Of a stretch of DNA of 64,000 bases, positions 12,687-25,299 are shown piece by piece. Positions within the stretch are counted from its first letter, which is position 1, and each line of letters opens with the position of its first letter. The notes under the pieces are model-generated. The model was not told the origin of the DNA. It saw only the letters and a program-made list of their open reading frames with translations, and did not search any database. Location of the stretch: the NCBI GenBank assembly GCA_963575645.1, contig OY754469.1, forward strand, positions 46,706,753 through 46,770,752. Reading direction: 5' to 3'. This DNA is from Xanthostigma xanthostigma. Lineage: Eukaryota > Arthropoda > Insecta > Raphidioptera > Raphidiidae. Made by a program: the position numbers and the translations under genes.

Positions 12687-13006
12687 ATTAAAGGTAAGTA
12701 TTCAAATCTTTGATTAACGTCTGATTGGAACTCTTCAATAAATAAAATTATCGACCAATTTTTCAGACAATATATTAACAAAATTATTATTATTTTTTCA
12801 TTATTTTGATAAGCATTAATAATTTTGAAAGTTTTTATAAAAAGCTCATTAGATTTTAAATATTAATTATTTTTATATTTTTTAGATCAGTTTTGAAGAA
12901 GCTCCAAATCCGGATTGAAACGTTAATGTTTTAATTATATATTTTTTTGTTAATATACTATTGTCTGAAAAATTGGTCGATAATTTTATTTATTAAAGGT
13001 AAGTAT
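12687..13006 (+). mobile_element. H1 Penelope-like mini-element, copy 1
   Basis: The element body (12702-12991) is bounded by the identical 15-mer ATTAAAGGTAAGTAT (12687-12701 and 12992-13006). It begins CAAATCTTTGATTAACGTCT, contains a damaged hammerhead-like core (TTGAAGA...GAAAC, 12893-12920) and ends ATTGGTCGATAATTTTATTT. The 5' ~80 bases are the inverse of the 3' end. Long, variable target duplications and this inverted arrangement fit Penelope-like retroelements. No coding frame. Confidence 0.75.
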
Positions 13007-13068
13007 GATTGATGAATATCAAGAACACTGAGGTTTACACCAATTATGAAACGTGAGCCTGGACACCC

Positions 13069-13096
13069 CTTAACCACAACAATTGTTGTGGTTAAG
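13069..13096. repeat. 28-bp perfect palindrome
   Basis: CTTAACCACAACAA is followed directly by its reverse complement TTGTTGTGGTTAAG. Flanking bases (GTGAGCCTGG left, AGCGTGATTT-complement right) extend the dyad imperfectly to about 110 bp, so this is probably the centre of a foldback element. Confidence 0.8.
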
Positions 13097-13445
13097 AAGC
13101 GGCCAAAATCACGCTTCAAACTTAGTATGATTGTTTCTTACATATTGGTAAGTCTTATAGTATAACTATTAGGAAGAATGTTGTCGAGTATAAAATTTGG
13201 TACAAAAAAGTCCAGAATGGCATATCTCTTAAAGTTTATAGTTTAGAAGATATTGCATATAACATTCCGCTATGTAACGGACAGGTGACAGGCAGATATG
13301 CCAGAGAACAATCGAAACGCAATATTTTATGATGCCTATATATAATTTATTTCTGAGGGCACGCGATCAGGGACGCCTTAAATGGGTTTCACGTTTTTAA
13401 ATATACTTAACAGCTTTAATAAACCTAATTAAAACAAAGTATCTG

Positions 13446-13475
13446 TATATATATATACATATATATATATATTGT
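13446..13475. repeat. AT microsatellite
   Basis: Alternating AT tract interrupted by single C bases. Confidence 0.9.
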
Positions 13476-14744
13476 ATTGATCTGAAATTCGAACGTCAAA
13501 ACTTATTATTACAAAAGTTAAACTTGCTTCGTTTAATTAGAAAGTTAAAGCCATATATATACAGCGCTCCAGTTAGAAGTTTGTTATTTTCTCTACCTTT
13601 AAATATAAGCTTGTTCAAAATAAATTTCAAATTAATTAATAATAATATTATTGATTTAATAATTTTGCATTCATAACAAAACGTCTTTTTAAATAGAGAG
13701 CATTGTATAAGTGCTAATAAAAAAACTAAAATACACTGTGTTTGAAAGATTCAAAATTATTTTTAACTTCAAAACAGAGCGGGAAAACCAGCCTCGTCTG
13801 CACATTATGAGATTCGAGATGACCCACTAGCATGGTGGAAATATTATATTACAAACTCACCATGGTGATAAACTGTTCGTAAATTACAATCGGTAGGTTG
13901 TCCTTCTACTGGCAGACGACAAGTGTGCATAGTTTATTCTATAACACAACAAACAAACGAGGCATTGTGTACGGGGTACGCTTTTACAATTCACAGCCTG
14001 CTTTACTTTTGAGATGAAGCAAATTGGTGCAGAGTTGCAACAAAACTGTACTACGCCACCTGCTACTGCCATTTCCCGTTGATGTCTGTCTGACTGTCTG
14101 TCTCCTAAATTAAGATTTAACGCACTACCAGACTAACTTTAGTTGCTTTATTGTCTACGGTCGAATTTGTGGTTGTTTGAAAAGTTTCTTTTAAAATACA
14201 AACAAACAGTAAGCACACGGATAGACTTTTTGTTTGCACAAATTGTGTCGTGCATTCGTATTTTCATTCCCATTTCATTTATTTCGTTTGTATAAGTTCA
14301 ACGTTTTAATTATGCATTGTTCATATAAACTCATAAAAAAGTGTTATTCGAAAACCAATTAGATTCTGTACTAGCCTGTATCCGTGTCTTCGTTTGTGTT
14401 AATAAGAGGCGCCTTATATTAATTCATATACCAGAGACGAAATCAAAATTATAATTGAGGCTACACTTTTGCCGTTACAAGACTCGTCTGTATTTTTGAA
14501 ACAGTTTAATAAAAAAAGAGACTGTATTTTACACTACACACTACAGAAGTAAACCTGATATAATTAAAAAAAAATAATGTCGTCTTGTATGTCTGTCCGG
14601 GTGGAATTTTGTAATTGATTTTAAACTAACTTCCTGGTGAGATAGAGACTTGAAATTTTTAACATAACTCAGAATTAGATGACAATAAAAGAAAGTACTA
14701 AAAAAAGAAAATAATAAAAGAAATATTTTTTTAAATATAGGTAC
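13476..14744. other. Spacer without recognised gene
   Basis: Short chance frames only. A slightly GC-richer patch at 13780-14110 has no motif I can name. Confidence 0.5.
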
Positions 14745-14995
14745 CACGTTTTTAAAACGAACTAAAAAGTAAAAAAATAATTCTCTTTAGACAGATTTTT
14801 AACTTGTACGGTTTGAAGCGAATAATGTGGGGCGCATGCGACAGTTATATAAGAAGTGTAGAGAGTAGCTATCAATGAAAAATGAGATAAAACGAATAAT
14901 GCGCCCCACGTTTTTCGTTTCAAATTCTACAAGTTAAAAATCTGTCTGTAAAGAAATTATTTTATACTTTTTAGTTTGCTGTAAAAACCTGGTAT
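14745..14995. repeat. Foldback repeat, ~90-bp arms
   Basis: The left arm (14745-14840; GACAGATTTTTAACTTGTAC, then GAATAATGTGGGGCGCAT) is the reverse complement of the right arm (14903-14995). The loop is about 60 bp. Arms are roughly 85-90 % alike by eye. Confidence 0.75.
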
Positions 14996-15679
14996 ACTTA
15001 CCTATTAATTTTTTTTTTATTTTTTCATTATTTAGCAACGAGACCGGATGATCTTTTTAAAAAAGCACTACACTAGAGAAATCAATTCGATTTTATTAGG
15101 CGTAGTTATAAATTAAGTAAACGCGGAAGGCCATTAATTATACCACGATATTCTGAATGAATTAAAGTCGGTAGCTCTAGTTGTATATATTTTTTATGAT
15201 CGACGACTCCCTTGAAATACAATTTAGTCGAGGGTGCATGTTTTTCATCAACCGTAGACGAAATAGATAAGAAATCTTACGGTTTCCTGCAGCAAAATGA
15301 AGTCCATCTTTGTGCTGATAAAAACTACAAGAATCTACATTATAAAGTAAGGAAGGAAATGAGGATATTTCATAACTATCTCGGAGGGTTCAACTATCAG
15401 AAAAATGCATAAATATCCTATATGATACAACGTCGTGCATACTACTAAACTTTTGTCTGATATTTTTATTTTTCCCTATGTAATACAATATGTGCTGTAT
15501 TATTCCTATAGGTACCTATAGTGTGACGAATCAAGCAAGAAAAAATACACTAATAAAAATACTGGTTGCAAAGAAAATATTATCGATTTTCTAGAGCAAA
15601 AATTTAGATGTAATTTGTTGATAAGTACAAAGAACAAATAGAATGTCTATATCCTTATTTCTTCAGTATTTTTATGGAA
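14996..15679. other. Spacer
   Basis: A 66-codon plus-strand frame (15212-15412) shows no domain. Nothing else recognised. Confidence 0.45.
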
Positions 15680-15921
15680 TAAAGCCCGGTCTGGCTTCGT
15701 CCGAATTTGAAGATTGCCGCCGTTTTTTCGTCGAGTTACTTTACTTTATTACTTTACAAAATTGGTCTCCACGAAAAGCGCTTTTATTTTAACGCAATAA
15801 TATATAGCTTATGTCCATCCTGAAGGTCCATTCTAAATATTGGTGAAAAAAATTTTGAAATCGGATGAGTAGTTTCGGAGATTATTTTCTACATCCAAAC
15901 TATCTATAATATTAGTATAGA
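15680..15921 (-). mobile_element. Degraded Helitron-like fragment of a second subfamily
   Basis: Read on the minus strand it starts TCTATACTAATATTATAGAT at 15921 and runs to CGGACGAAGCCAGACCGGGC at its far end. It includes the ATCGGATGAGTAGTTTCGGA complement region common near such ends. The terminal CTAGT is not visible, so the 3' end is eroded. Assignment rests on memory of Helitron ends; an RTE-like 3' tail is an alternative. Confidence 0.4.
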
Positions 15922-17861
15922 TGTGCTTTATTTGAACTATCTCTACATTAATAATGTAAAAATCTTATACTTTTAGACACCGGTTTAAAAAAACACCCTC
16001 AAATTTTTTTAAAAAAACATATGACTATCTACTAATGATTTTTTTTCTGCTATACTTGAAAATGATATCAAGGCATTAAATTTCGTTTTATGTTTTTTTT
16101 GAGCTTTTTTCAATAATTAAAATTGTCTTAAGATATGGAACATATTGAAAATTAAGTATCGTTAAAAACTGTGTGGTTTCAACAAAGAATTTATGAGCTT
16201 TCATGGTGAAATAATGTTATGTGAGACATCTTTCTGTAGTTTCGTCACCATTTTTAGCAACGACAAATAATAATACGTAACAAAAAAGAAATAGGTAACA
16301 ATATAATTTTGCACTGTCACTTTGAACAATCTAGATCCAAACTCTTACGGTCTCAGCGGTAAACAACGTAATATAGTTTTAACGTCGACATGGTCATCCG
16401 TTGGGGTGCTGGCTGGACGTCACGTAAGGTAAGGGTGGGTAAATTACTCTAAAAATCATTTTTATAGATAATATTCTACTGAAAATCGTTTACGTTATCA
16501 ACTGAACTTGGACAATTCAAAAGGGCACAAATCATTTTTATTTTAAATTCTAAATTTACCTACTTTAATCCGAGCTCTTGATTGGTCAACACAAGTGTGA
16601 CAAAATTTATAGAGAAGCAGAGAGACTATAATATTGTAATCGTATATAGCTTTACACAATATAAAATGCCTATCTAAAAACGCTTATTACATTTTTTTAG
16701 AGTTGCGAATAATAATAATCGAAAGGTGCTCTGCAAATGATTTTAACAATCTAATGATTCCTTCGAAATAATGTATTATAATAATAGGAGGTGTGATTGA
16801 TGAATGTTTCAACTCTCGAATGAATTTACTCCCGATTTATATTATCAGTCTTAAGAGAAACACCTACATACAATGCCTCATAGCATAGACACATAAAAGA
16901 TGTAAGTAATAGTACTCAATACTGTGCAACGCATTAACATCTCGAGTGGTCAGGTACTATGCGTGTGAAAACACTATTCATTCTATCTACCTATACATTT
17001 TAATATACATGATGCATTCGGTATGATTATTATAACGAATGAATTTAACTCTAGTCTTCGATTATGAAGCTTGACTCTTGAGAAAGTCACCTGCATGTAG
17101 TGCTTCATAGAACAAAGGCAGATAAAAGACTAAGTAATCATATTCAATACCGTGAAATGCAATCTAAGAGAGACAATTACATTCAGTGTTTTAAAGAGTA
17201 AAGAAAGTGCGTAGTATAATAATTTATTATTGCTAACTCGTGGGTATGAAAATCAATCGAATTATATTCAACAATCTCTCGAGACATATATTTTAATAAT
17301 CGATTAGTTCGACAATTTGCATTCCTAATTTTTTGACGTGATAACGTCTTATAAATTGATGAATCACCAATCTTATAAATTGATAAAACACCGACTGCAT
17401 GCACGAAAAAGTGTAACGTAACGTTCCTAACGTTCGTAACGCGTAACGTTCCGCCTGACCCTGTGCGTGCTTTTTGCTAATTTCTCGCTCAATTTAAATC
17501 AGATCGGTTTGAAACCAGTCTTAAACGAAAGAGGAGAACATTTTACATAGATTTCGTATAACAGAATTTGCCTAAACAGTTTTTTTATACAAATTTATAT
17601 AGAAAAATAGCTGTATAAATGCAATGTTGTCTAATGCATGGCGCGACGCGGTCGGTCGTCTTTGTTTGCTGTACATGGAAATTAGAAAATAACGTATGTC
17701 TTGTCTTAACATGAAAACGGCTGCATTTCTAATGTTTAATTCAATTTTTTGACATTAGTATTTTGTGAAATGCAACGCCTTCTAAGTTAAGTATTGGAAT
17801 AACTAATTATTATTAGAACATAATACTTTTGACATTTCTTATCATTCCGACACCAAGGATA
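15922..17861. other. Spacer with an old direct duplication
   Basis: A diverged direct duplication is visible. About 16783-16945 resembles about 17025-17180 (shared pattern GAGAAA..CACCT.CAT..A.TGC.TCATAG..., then AAAAGA.....GTAAT). No gene recognised. An unusual cluster of GTAACG-containing short repeats occurs at 17413-17450. Confidence 0.4.
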
Positions 17862-18130
17862 AGCGGATTGAAACCAAATTTTGGGAGGATGTTTGATATG
17901 CAAATATGAAGTGGCCTATTGTTTTTGGGGAACATCGGCGCATGCGTAAAAGAATATATCTCTTATAATGATGTTTTATATAATAATAATATAGTTTTTA
18001 AAACGGTTTTTACTCTATCTATATTTACTAGAAATTTTTGTAAATTTTTTGGGGAAAATTGGCGCATGCGCAAAAGAGATACATGCCATAGTTGTTTTTT
18101 ATATAATAATAGGGTACTTTTTATAGTGTT
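17862..18130 (-). repeat. Dispersed repeat R1, minus-strand copy with a partial second unit
   Basis: The complement of R1 is seen as GGGAGGATGTTTGATATGCA, then GGCGCATGCG. The segment GGGGAA..TCGGCGCATGCG.AAAAGA recurs about 130 bp further on, so the copy carries a duplicated core. Confidence 0.6.
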
Positions 18131-18867
18131 TTATTATTCTACTTAATAAAATTTACCTAAATTTGAAGCGAAAGATGCAATATCATAGATTCGAATTATT
18201 ATAATTATTATATAAATTTAGGTTATGTATTACGGAATACGTTATCACGTAAAACTAACGTCCGTAAACCGACTTTACAGACAACCAATTTTTTTTAATC
18301 GAGTCTGATCAGTGTCTGAAACACTGAAACCCTGAAACTTCAGCGTTCGTTTACCTATTGTGTGGTCTACACAGTCGCGACACGTGAATTCACCGTGGAA
18401 ATAAGAAGATGGGTGAGCGTTGGGGTCAGAGTTCATAAACAGGTGTGCAACGAGCAGGTACCGGAGGGACGGTGGCGGAGGTAACGGATGGTACGACGGC
18501 CACCTGCGGACATGCGCTATTACTCATCCATTCTACCACCCAACCACACAATATCATCCGACTTCATCCCCCCGCTCTACCTTCCACGTTCGATGGTAGC
18601 TTAGATACTAACATTACTTTTTCGACCGGCTAGTAGTGGTGAGTCGTTAAAAAACCAGTTGATTTCGTTAATTAATTTACCAAAAAAACAATAAGCCAGG
18701 ACTGTTGTGAGCTCAGATAAAGTTGCGAACAACTGCTTGTATACTACAGTATTTTTTGGAGTTTACTCCTTAAGAAACGATTTTGAGTTATAAGGCCCGG
18801 TACGGAAATTTTAAATTGGTGAGGCGTTACGCTCCACCGCTTCAAGTGTGACGTTACGCTCGTCCGC
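18131..18867. other. Spacer with a GC-richer patch
   Basis: 18360-18640 is GC-richer than its surroundings and contains a 62-codon frame without motifs. No gene call is supported. Confidence 0.4.
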
Positions 18868-18985
18868 TTCGAAAGAGACAAACATATACTATATCTGTAG
18901 GAATTAACGTGCGAAAGAATGAGATGGAATTGAAAGAGACAAACATGTATATCTGTATGATTTTACGTGCAAAAGAATGAGATGA
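18868..18985. repeat. Two tandem ~57-bp units
   Basis: The pattern GAAAGAGACAAACAT...ATCTGTA..A.TT.ACGTGC.AAAGAATGAGATG occurs twice in a row with small length changes. Confidence 0.7.
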
Positions 18986-19194
18986 AATACATTACACAAC
19001 GTATCTAAAGAGTAAACTACAGTCGTGCGTCGGAGCTGACACTCTTTTTTTAATAATATAATAAATAATCATATATATTAATACGCTAAGGTTAAAGATG
19101 TTTGCCTCCTTTTTTAGAAAAAACCTCACAATTTCTCCACATAAATTATATATCATTTTACAGATAATTGCTTTGTTTTTGTAAATTAATTAAA

Positions 19195-19400
19195 ATACAG
19201 CAACGCTGAACAACGTCTGCCATCTAACGGCTTTAATTTTGAAACAACGTCAACACTTTGATCTGTCATCTGACCTTCATATTGTAATATAACAGACACA
19301 ATACTGCATACTGCCATCTGACGGTTTTAATTTTGAAACAGCGAGCAACGCTGAACAACGTCACAGCAATGCTGCATGATGCCATCTGGCTTAGCTCAAC
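19195..19400. repeat. Short interspersed direct repeats
   Basis: GCAACGCTGAACAACGTC occurs at about 19200 and 19346. GCCATCT.ACGG.TTTAATTTTG occurs at about 19219 and 19312. The pattern suggests an old local duplication. Confidence 0.55.
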
Positions 19401-19659
19401 GCTTTTGCTACTTGCGCCTCTATATGACAATTTTAGTAAAATATTTCTTCGATCTGTCATCTGAGCTTCATATTGTAATTCAACAAAAAGAAGAACATTA
19501 TAAGCAGTGTGCAAAATTAGAAACGAATTGAATACCTGCAATCATACCTATTTAAAAAATAATTTTATAAAGTGATAATTATTATACTTATTTAGTGTGA
19601 ATAATTCGAACAGGTTACTGTACTAGTAATAATATAATATAATAATAATAATAATAAGA

Positions 19660-19735
19660 TGAAGGAAGGTTTTGGTTGAGGATCACAAAATAAGCTTTAC
19701 CAGTGTTTCGCTAGTGGCCAACGTTAATAATAATA
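19660..19735 (+). mobile_element. H2 Penelope-like terminal fragment
   Basis: The segment TTTTGGTTGAGGATCACAAA...TAAGCTTTACCAGTGTTTCG...GTGGCCAACGTT matches the terminal repeats of the Penelope-like element at 58.7-59.8 kb. It is flanked on both sides by AATAATAATAA tracts and ends just before the GAAA of the hammerhead-like core. Confidence 0.6.
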
Positions 19736-20439
19736 ATACGAAATAGATGTCAAGATGTCTTAAGAAACAAAAAAAAAAAAAAAACACTGAATTTATAAAA
19801 AAGATAAAGATTGCTCCTTTGAAAATTTTCCTTAAAGCTTTCAAATTGTACTAAATTTAGAGGAAAATCCTCCAATCTGGCAGCATGTTATGAATAGGAG
19901 GAACAATTCCTTAAGAAGTATTCAAAGCAAATGTTCACAAAATATGTCGACATTAAATTGACAATAGCAATGTTCTAATAATCCTTTTGAATTAATATCA
20001 CGGAGCATACAATTATATACTAAAAGCGACAATATATTATATATATATAATGTTCTGTTATTTCATCCAACTATTTGTATCTCCTTGATATGTTTGAACA
20101 GTGAATAAAATTAAAACAATATGTTATTTTATTACTGATGCTTTAACACATACGAACATTACATAGTAAATACTGCATGATTATCATTAAGCTGAATATA
20201 TTCATGAATACTGAAATACTAATTAAATGTAGTAGTTGAATAATTAAAATCATTTATTGTGCTTACAATCTGCAAGCGGAATTTTACTCTTTAAAATCTG
20301 GCGTACCGTAACACGAAGTGGTAATCATTACCGGTTCTCACGGAGCAATAAACAATATCCGACCAGAAAAAATGGTGGCTCCTAACTAAAAAAATAAAGG
20401 TCACCCCCCTGTTAAGGGGCGAGGTGGAGAGGGTGGATA
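19736..20439. other. AT-rich spacer
   Basis: No feature recognised apart from an A tract near 19770 and a small ATATAT dyad near 20040. Confidence 0.5.
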
Positions 20440-21020
20440 TTGTGTCCAAACGATTGACCCCTCGAAACCCAATTGAGCAACGGGACCATTCCAATTTAAA
20501 AAATGTCGACATTTGATTATAATAAAGAAAATAAAATTTTTGATATCGCGTGAGGTGACGCGGGTAATGGCTAGTATTCAATATGATATTTGCTATTCGT
20601 TGCCATGGTTATCTACACAATATGTTCACGTCATGTAAAAATTAATCAAAGCATGTCTAGCTAGTTTTTTTCTGACAGATCCATAAAACAAAAGAGCGGC
20701 TGTTTTTTTTTTATTTTCAAAATATTTCTGAAACTATAAAGTTTAGAAAAAAAAATTTTAACAAAACTTTCTTGAAAAAATAAATAGAATCATAAACCGT
20801 TATGAAAAGTATACCATTATTATATAAAAAACACTGTTATATTATATATCTCTTCTGCGCATGCGCCGATTTTCCCCAAAAACAATAGGACTCATCATAT
20901 TTGCATAACAAACATCCTTCAATCGTCGCATCCGTTTGACCTGTATCGTGTTCACAGACAAACAGACTAGCAGACGAACAGAGTTTTTCCAAAAATGTTT
21001 TTTGGATTCGGGGGAACGAA
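20440..21020 (+). repeat. Dispersed repeat R1, long copy
   Basis: Co-linear with 38828-39405 over about 580 bp. Shared landmarks are CCAATTG.GC.ACGGGACC.TTCCA, GGGTAATGGCTAGTATT, CACGTCATGTAAAAATTAAT, the CTTTCTTGAAAAAATAAATA segment and GCGCATGCGCCGATTTTCCC. No inverted ends or coding frame could be defined. Confidence 0.7.
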
Positions 21021-21329
21021 TCAATAATAATTGATTATATCAGTGAGTCAATCGCAGTATATTATTATATATACCTATATAGTAAGTAACATGTAATTCT
21101 CTTTCCTCAAATGCGCCTCATATAACATTAAATGAATTATGGTAACACACTGATTGTTGCACTCAAACTGCAGGTTTAAAACAATGGAGCTGTCAGTGGC
21201 GTGGTGAGAAATATTTGTAACAGTTTTATTTCATTGGCAATTATATCGATGCAACACGTATAAACATTAGTACTATAACACCACAAATTAAACAAATCAA
21301 AATGAGTAAAAAGCGTCAGTTGTTAAATA

Positions 21330-21828
21330 CAGTGTAAACTCTATATAGCGACACTCAAGCGACTGAGCACTTTGTGGCGTTATTGAGAGTTGTCGTTAAA
21401 CGGAGAGAAGAAATAATCCATTAATATTTTTTACTATAAGATATGTATTTACTCAGAATAGATAAAATTTACAACTAACCAATAAACATCTGAGCCGAAC
21501 ATATGAAAGATAATCTCTACAAACAAAAGATCGATTTTTTTAGAATCTTCCGTACGCATGATGCCACTACAAAGCAACAATATAACAAACAAGTACTATT
21601 TTGCTTAATGATGACGTATTGTTGTTGTTATTTAGAGTGTATCATTGTATGAGCAACAAGGTAAACCATTATTAGACAATAAATAAAGTTATTATGGTCG
21701 ATAATTTTATTTATTGAAGACTTCTAATCAGACGTTAATCAAAGATTTAAACCAATTAGAGTTAAGTAATTTCGACATTTCAAGAAGTTTGTCGTTATAT
21801 CGAGTGACGTTAAATGGAGTTTACACTG
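21330..21828 (+). mobile_element. pogo-type MITE, copy a
   Basis: The ends CAGTGTAAACTC and GAGTTTACACTG are flanked by TA on both sides (21328-21329 and 21829-21830), as expected for Tc1/mariner-pogo elements. The body is shared with copies at 35185-35587 and 56711-57244 (TTGAGAGTTGTCGTTAAACG, TTAGAGTGTATCATT). It is interrupted by an H1 fragment at 21669-21747. Confidence 0.85.
21669..21747 (-). mobile_element. H1 fragment nested in the pogo MITE
   Basis: A 79-bp minus-strand H1 piece (GGTCGATAATTTTATTTATT joined to ACGTTAATCAAAG) is bounded by TAAACCA on each side (21662-21668 and 21748-21754). The uninterrupted pogo copy at 35.5 kb has TAAACCA only once, which shows that the H1 piece inserted into an existing element. 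Confidence 0.8.
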
Positions 21829-21830
21829 TA

Positions 21831-24143
21831 AGTATATTACATGTTACTTGTACTACACCATATTGTTATTCGCGAATTCGCCTTTTAAAATTTAATTTGT
21901 ATTAAGTTACGCGCATACTTATCAACCATAAACATGTACGACCAGCACAGTACGGAGCAAAAAAGCCTGTTCGTGAGGATTAGTAGCGCAAATTGGACCA
22001 GCACCTGCAGCCAGAAGACACGAACCCTGGAGCCCCGAAAATTAACGTTTTATACTTACATGTGTATTAAACTAAATTTTTTAAATACAATTTGCAAAAT
22101 TTTGACAGCCGAATCAAGAGGGCATCGTTGATTCGCTGAAAAATTATTGAGTGTCAAAGCTTATGAAAAAAAATGAGCTTTTTTACTGTCTCATCATCTG
22201 ATTACCATTTTTGCAACTTTTGAGGGGTTTCCCAATCGCACTGTTTTTTGCTACGTTACTGAAGAGCCTTGTGCCAGTATATTCATTGCAATAATACGAA
22301 CTCATTTTCCTTTATTTATCCGTTCTATTTATCCATTCATTATCTCACTTCTATTGATCATTTCACTCCCTACACCTAACTTAATTCCAGTCTGACAATT
22401 CATTGCTGTAAAGAGATGCTGCATCAGCACAATATAACCAAACAGATAGCTAGAATGTTAGATTAAATGATGAAGGACATATCTCCCATTGTTCATTAAT
22501 TGTTAAGATTTTTTGTTGCATCTACGTGTAATTATTTATATTCTGTAATAAATTTAATACTATATTTAATATAAACTAGTCTTATAGAACAAAGTACGCT
22601 GAATCGAATGGGACCAAGCGCACATTCGTATCTCTGTTAGTTTAGACGCTATGAAGGTTTAAAGTGTAAAAAAATTTAAACAGTTAAAATTGGCTATATC
22701 TCCGAAACCAAAAGAGATACAAGGTTGCGGGTGGTCGGAATCGATTCAGAATGACTTTTTCTATAAGTATGTGAAATATCAAGCGAATTTATTTTTCAAA
22801 AATTTCTCGATTAGGTATGTAAGAAGTACCCCCTTCTTACTTTTTCCGATTTTAAAAACGGATATGAAAACATGAAAAGATTTGCGATATTTGGCAAAAT
22901 ATAGGTATATTTTTTTAGATTTGCTTTAGTGACGTAACTAGTTTAAACCAATATTAGGTCATCAAAAAAATCAATAGGACAATGCAGTAGTTCACAAACA
23001 AACGGGAAATATTAAATACAAATATTTTTATTCATTTAAGCTTGAATTAAATAAAATACTGCGTATTTGTAGCCAAGGGCGATTAAGGTTAACTATTTCG
23101 GTCCGGGAACATAACAGCTGTATCCACCGTGAACACAACTATGTTTTTAGGAGTAACTTTAAGAAATATCTCGTTCAATTAATGTTTTTGATCTTTGAGG
23201 GGTACTTTAATTCTATTTAAAGAGGTTGAGCCGTTTTACGAAGATAATGAAAAAATCTGAATTAAAGTTTTTTTAATAGATTTATTTACGACAAAATTTT
23301 CTGTAAAAAATCCAAAATCATTAGGAGATTTATAAAGTTAAAAATTAAAAAAAAAACTTTTACATGTAGTCTTATGGAAAATATGTCAACCTAGCATGCA
23401 AACGGTACATTTTAATTTTTTGCAAATAACCAAATAATGTCAGCAGTTCCGAAAACTAACTACATGTAAAGCACCGATGTTACGCATATTTAAATATTTT
23501 TTCCAATTTAATTAGAAGACTTTTAATCAATAAAAAAAATTATTAAACCTTAGCACTTTTCAACTTTTTAATGATTTAATTGTAATATTTATTACTTCTA
23601 TTTTTTTTTAATTTTTTACTGCAAAAAAAAAGTAAAATACAGATATTTACATAAATTTATTTTTTCCAACCTAACTTTGTACAAAAAATTCAAAAGTCAG
23701 TCCATTAAGTAAAATACTGAAATAATTAATTAATATTAAAAAAAAATATTTATTTATGCCTTTACGACAATAATTTATTGGTATCATCGACTTATAACCT
23801 TTTATAAAAATTTATTATGGAAAAGTTCCCATTTAATTCGACTTACTTTTGATTGGAACTGTAACGCATCAACCTTCTTACATTTTGTATTCATTTTAAT
23901 GTATTGGATTTGTCTTTTATATATTTTGGTGATTCGTATTACCATTTGGAATTTAAATGAATTAAAAATCTGTCTATATATTTATAATAATATACTATCA
24001 TCATTAATGATGGGATGTTTCGAATGAAAATAATCAAACTATTCGAATATTAAAATATATCGAGAGGTTATTCAGTCATTTGAATGATTTAAATTATATT
24101 TGCGAGAAGTTATGACTTTTCAAATACGGTTTTTAGTATCTAA
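21831..24143. other. Gene-poor AT-rich spacer
   Basis: Only 60-65 codon frames without motifs. No recognisable transposon end. 23000-23900 is extremely A/T-rich. Confidence 0.5.
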
Positions 24144-24646
24144 AGGTGGCACTTCACATGGCTATTTGTGTTCGCTATTGGGTGTTTGTTGTATTTGGCA
24201 AAATATATGACGTTCAAGACAAACATGCAAATAGAGGCAAATACGACCATCGACACATGGCAGTCAAATAGCAAACACACACACATTTGGCAGCAGAACG
24301 CAGGTTCAAAATTCCAGAAATTTTAGCACTGTTTCATTGTCCCAATTCATTTTCAATAGTAATTAATGCAGTTCTCGCTCACAGCACAGACACAAAAATA
24401 CTGCACGTCCGTACAGGCTCACGGCGCGTGCGCTTTTGAATATGGCCATTGTGTGGACGGTTTATTTGCCTATTTGACTGCTTTGATGTGCCTCGAAAAA
24501 CCGACAAGCGCACGGTAACGCGTATTTGGTATTGGCCTTATTTGTCGAATAGGCAAATAAGGCCAACACTTTGTCAAATAGACCCTCCACACTTGGTAAT
24601 TGTTTGCCAAATACACAAATACAAATAGCCATGTGAAGTGCCGGCA
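24144..24646. mobile_element. PIF/Harbinger-like MITE P1, copy 1
   Basis: The ends AGGTGGCACTTCACATGGCT and AGCCATGTGAAGTGCCGGCA form imperfect inverted repeats. TAA flanks both sides (24141-24143 and 24647-24649), as in PIF/Harbinger. Subterminal CAAATA motifs recur in both orientations. A near-identical copy lies at 54061-54565. No transposase frame. Confidence 0.75.
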
Positions 24647-24744
24647 TAATAAATACTTTCTTGGCTCTTTTTGTATCGCAAGCTTTGCTTTACAGGTCGC
24701 GGAGATTTGCCTCCCTAACCTTTATATTAAATGCTATTGATTAT

Positions 24745-25291
24745 TAGTGTTGGGGAGAATCGTCTTTTTTGAGAATCGAGTACTCGGTACTCGAATACTT
24801 TTAAGAATCGAATACTTATCCGAGTACCGAGTACTGTCTAAACTCTAAAATGACCTTCTCATTGCATGCAGTTGATAGTCTGTCAGCTGCTTAGAATCGA
24901 TGCTAACCGAATACCGTTGGCTCGCACATTAACTTGTGCTGGAAACACTGAATACTGAATGATCCTAATATCAGCTATAAATAGGTATTATAATAAGGTT
25001 GTATTCGGTATTCGAGTATACGTCGTGTAGGCACGGAATCGCATACTGTAAAAGAATTCAATCCCTGCACAGTGCACTGCTGACTGCAGTGTGTATTCGA
25101 GTACAAGTGTGTATTCGCGCAGGACGTGCAAAAGCCAAAAACGCATCAACTGTAGAAAGAATTCGATTCCTGTACTGCTATGTGTACTCGGTCTACAGTA
25201 TTCGAATACCAGTTACAAGTACTCGAGTACAGCGAGTACTTTGAAGAATCTAGTACTGAATCGATTCTTGTACTCGAGTACCCCATCACTA
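24745..25291. mobile_element. hAT-type MITE with 8-bp target duplication
   Basis: The ends TAGTGTTGGGG and CCCCATCACTA bound 547 bp, and TTGATTAT flanks both sides (24737-24744 and 25292-25299). The subterminal regions are full of the palindrome-like words GAGTACTCG, GTACTCGAGTAC and ATTCGAATAC. These could be transposase binding repeats. No coding capacity. Confidence 0.85.
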
Positions 25292-25299
25292 TTGATTAT

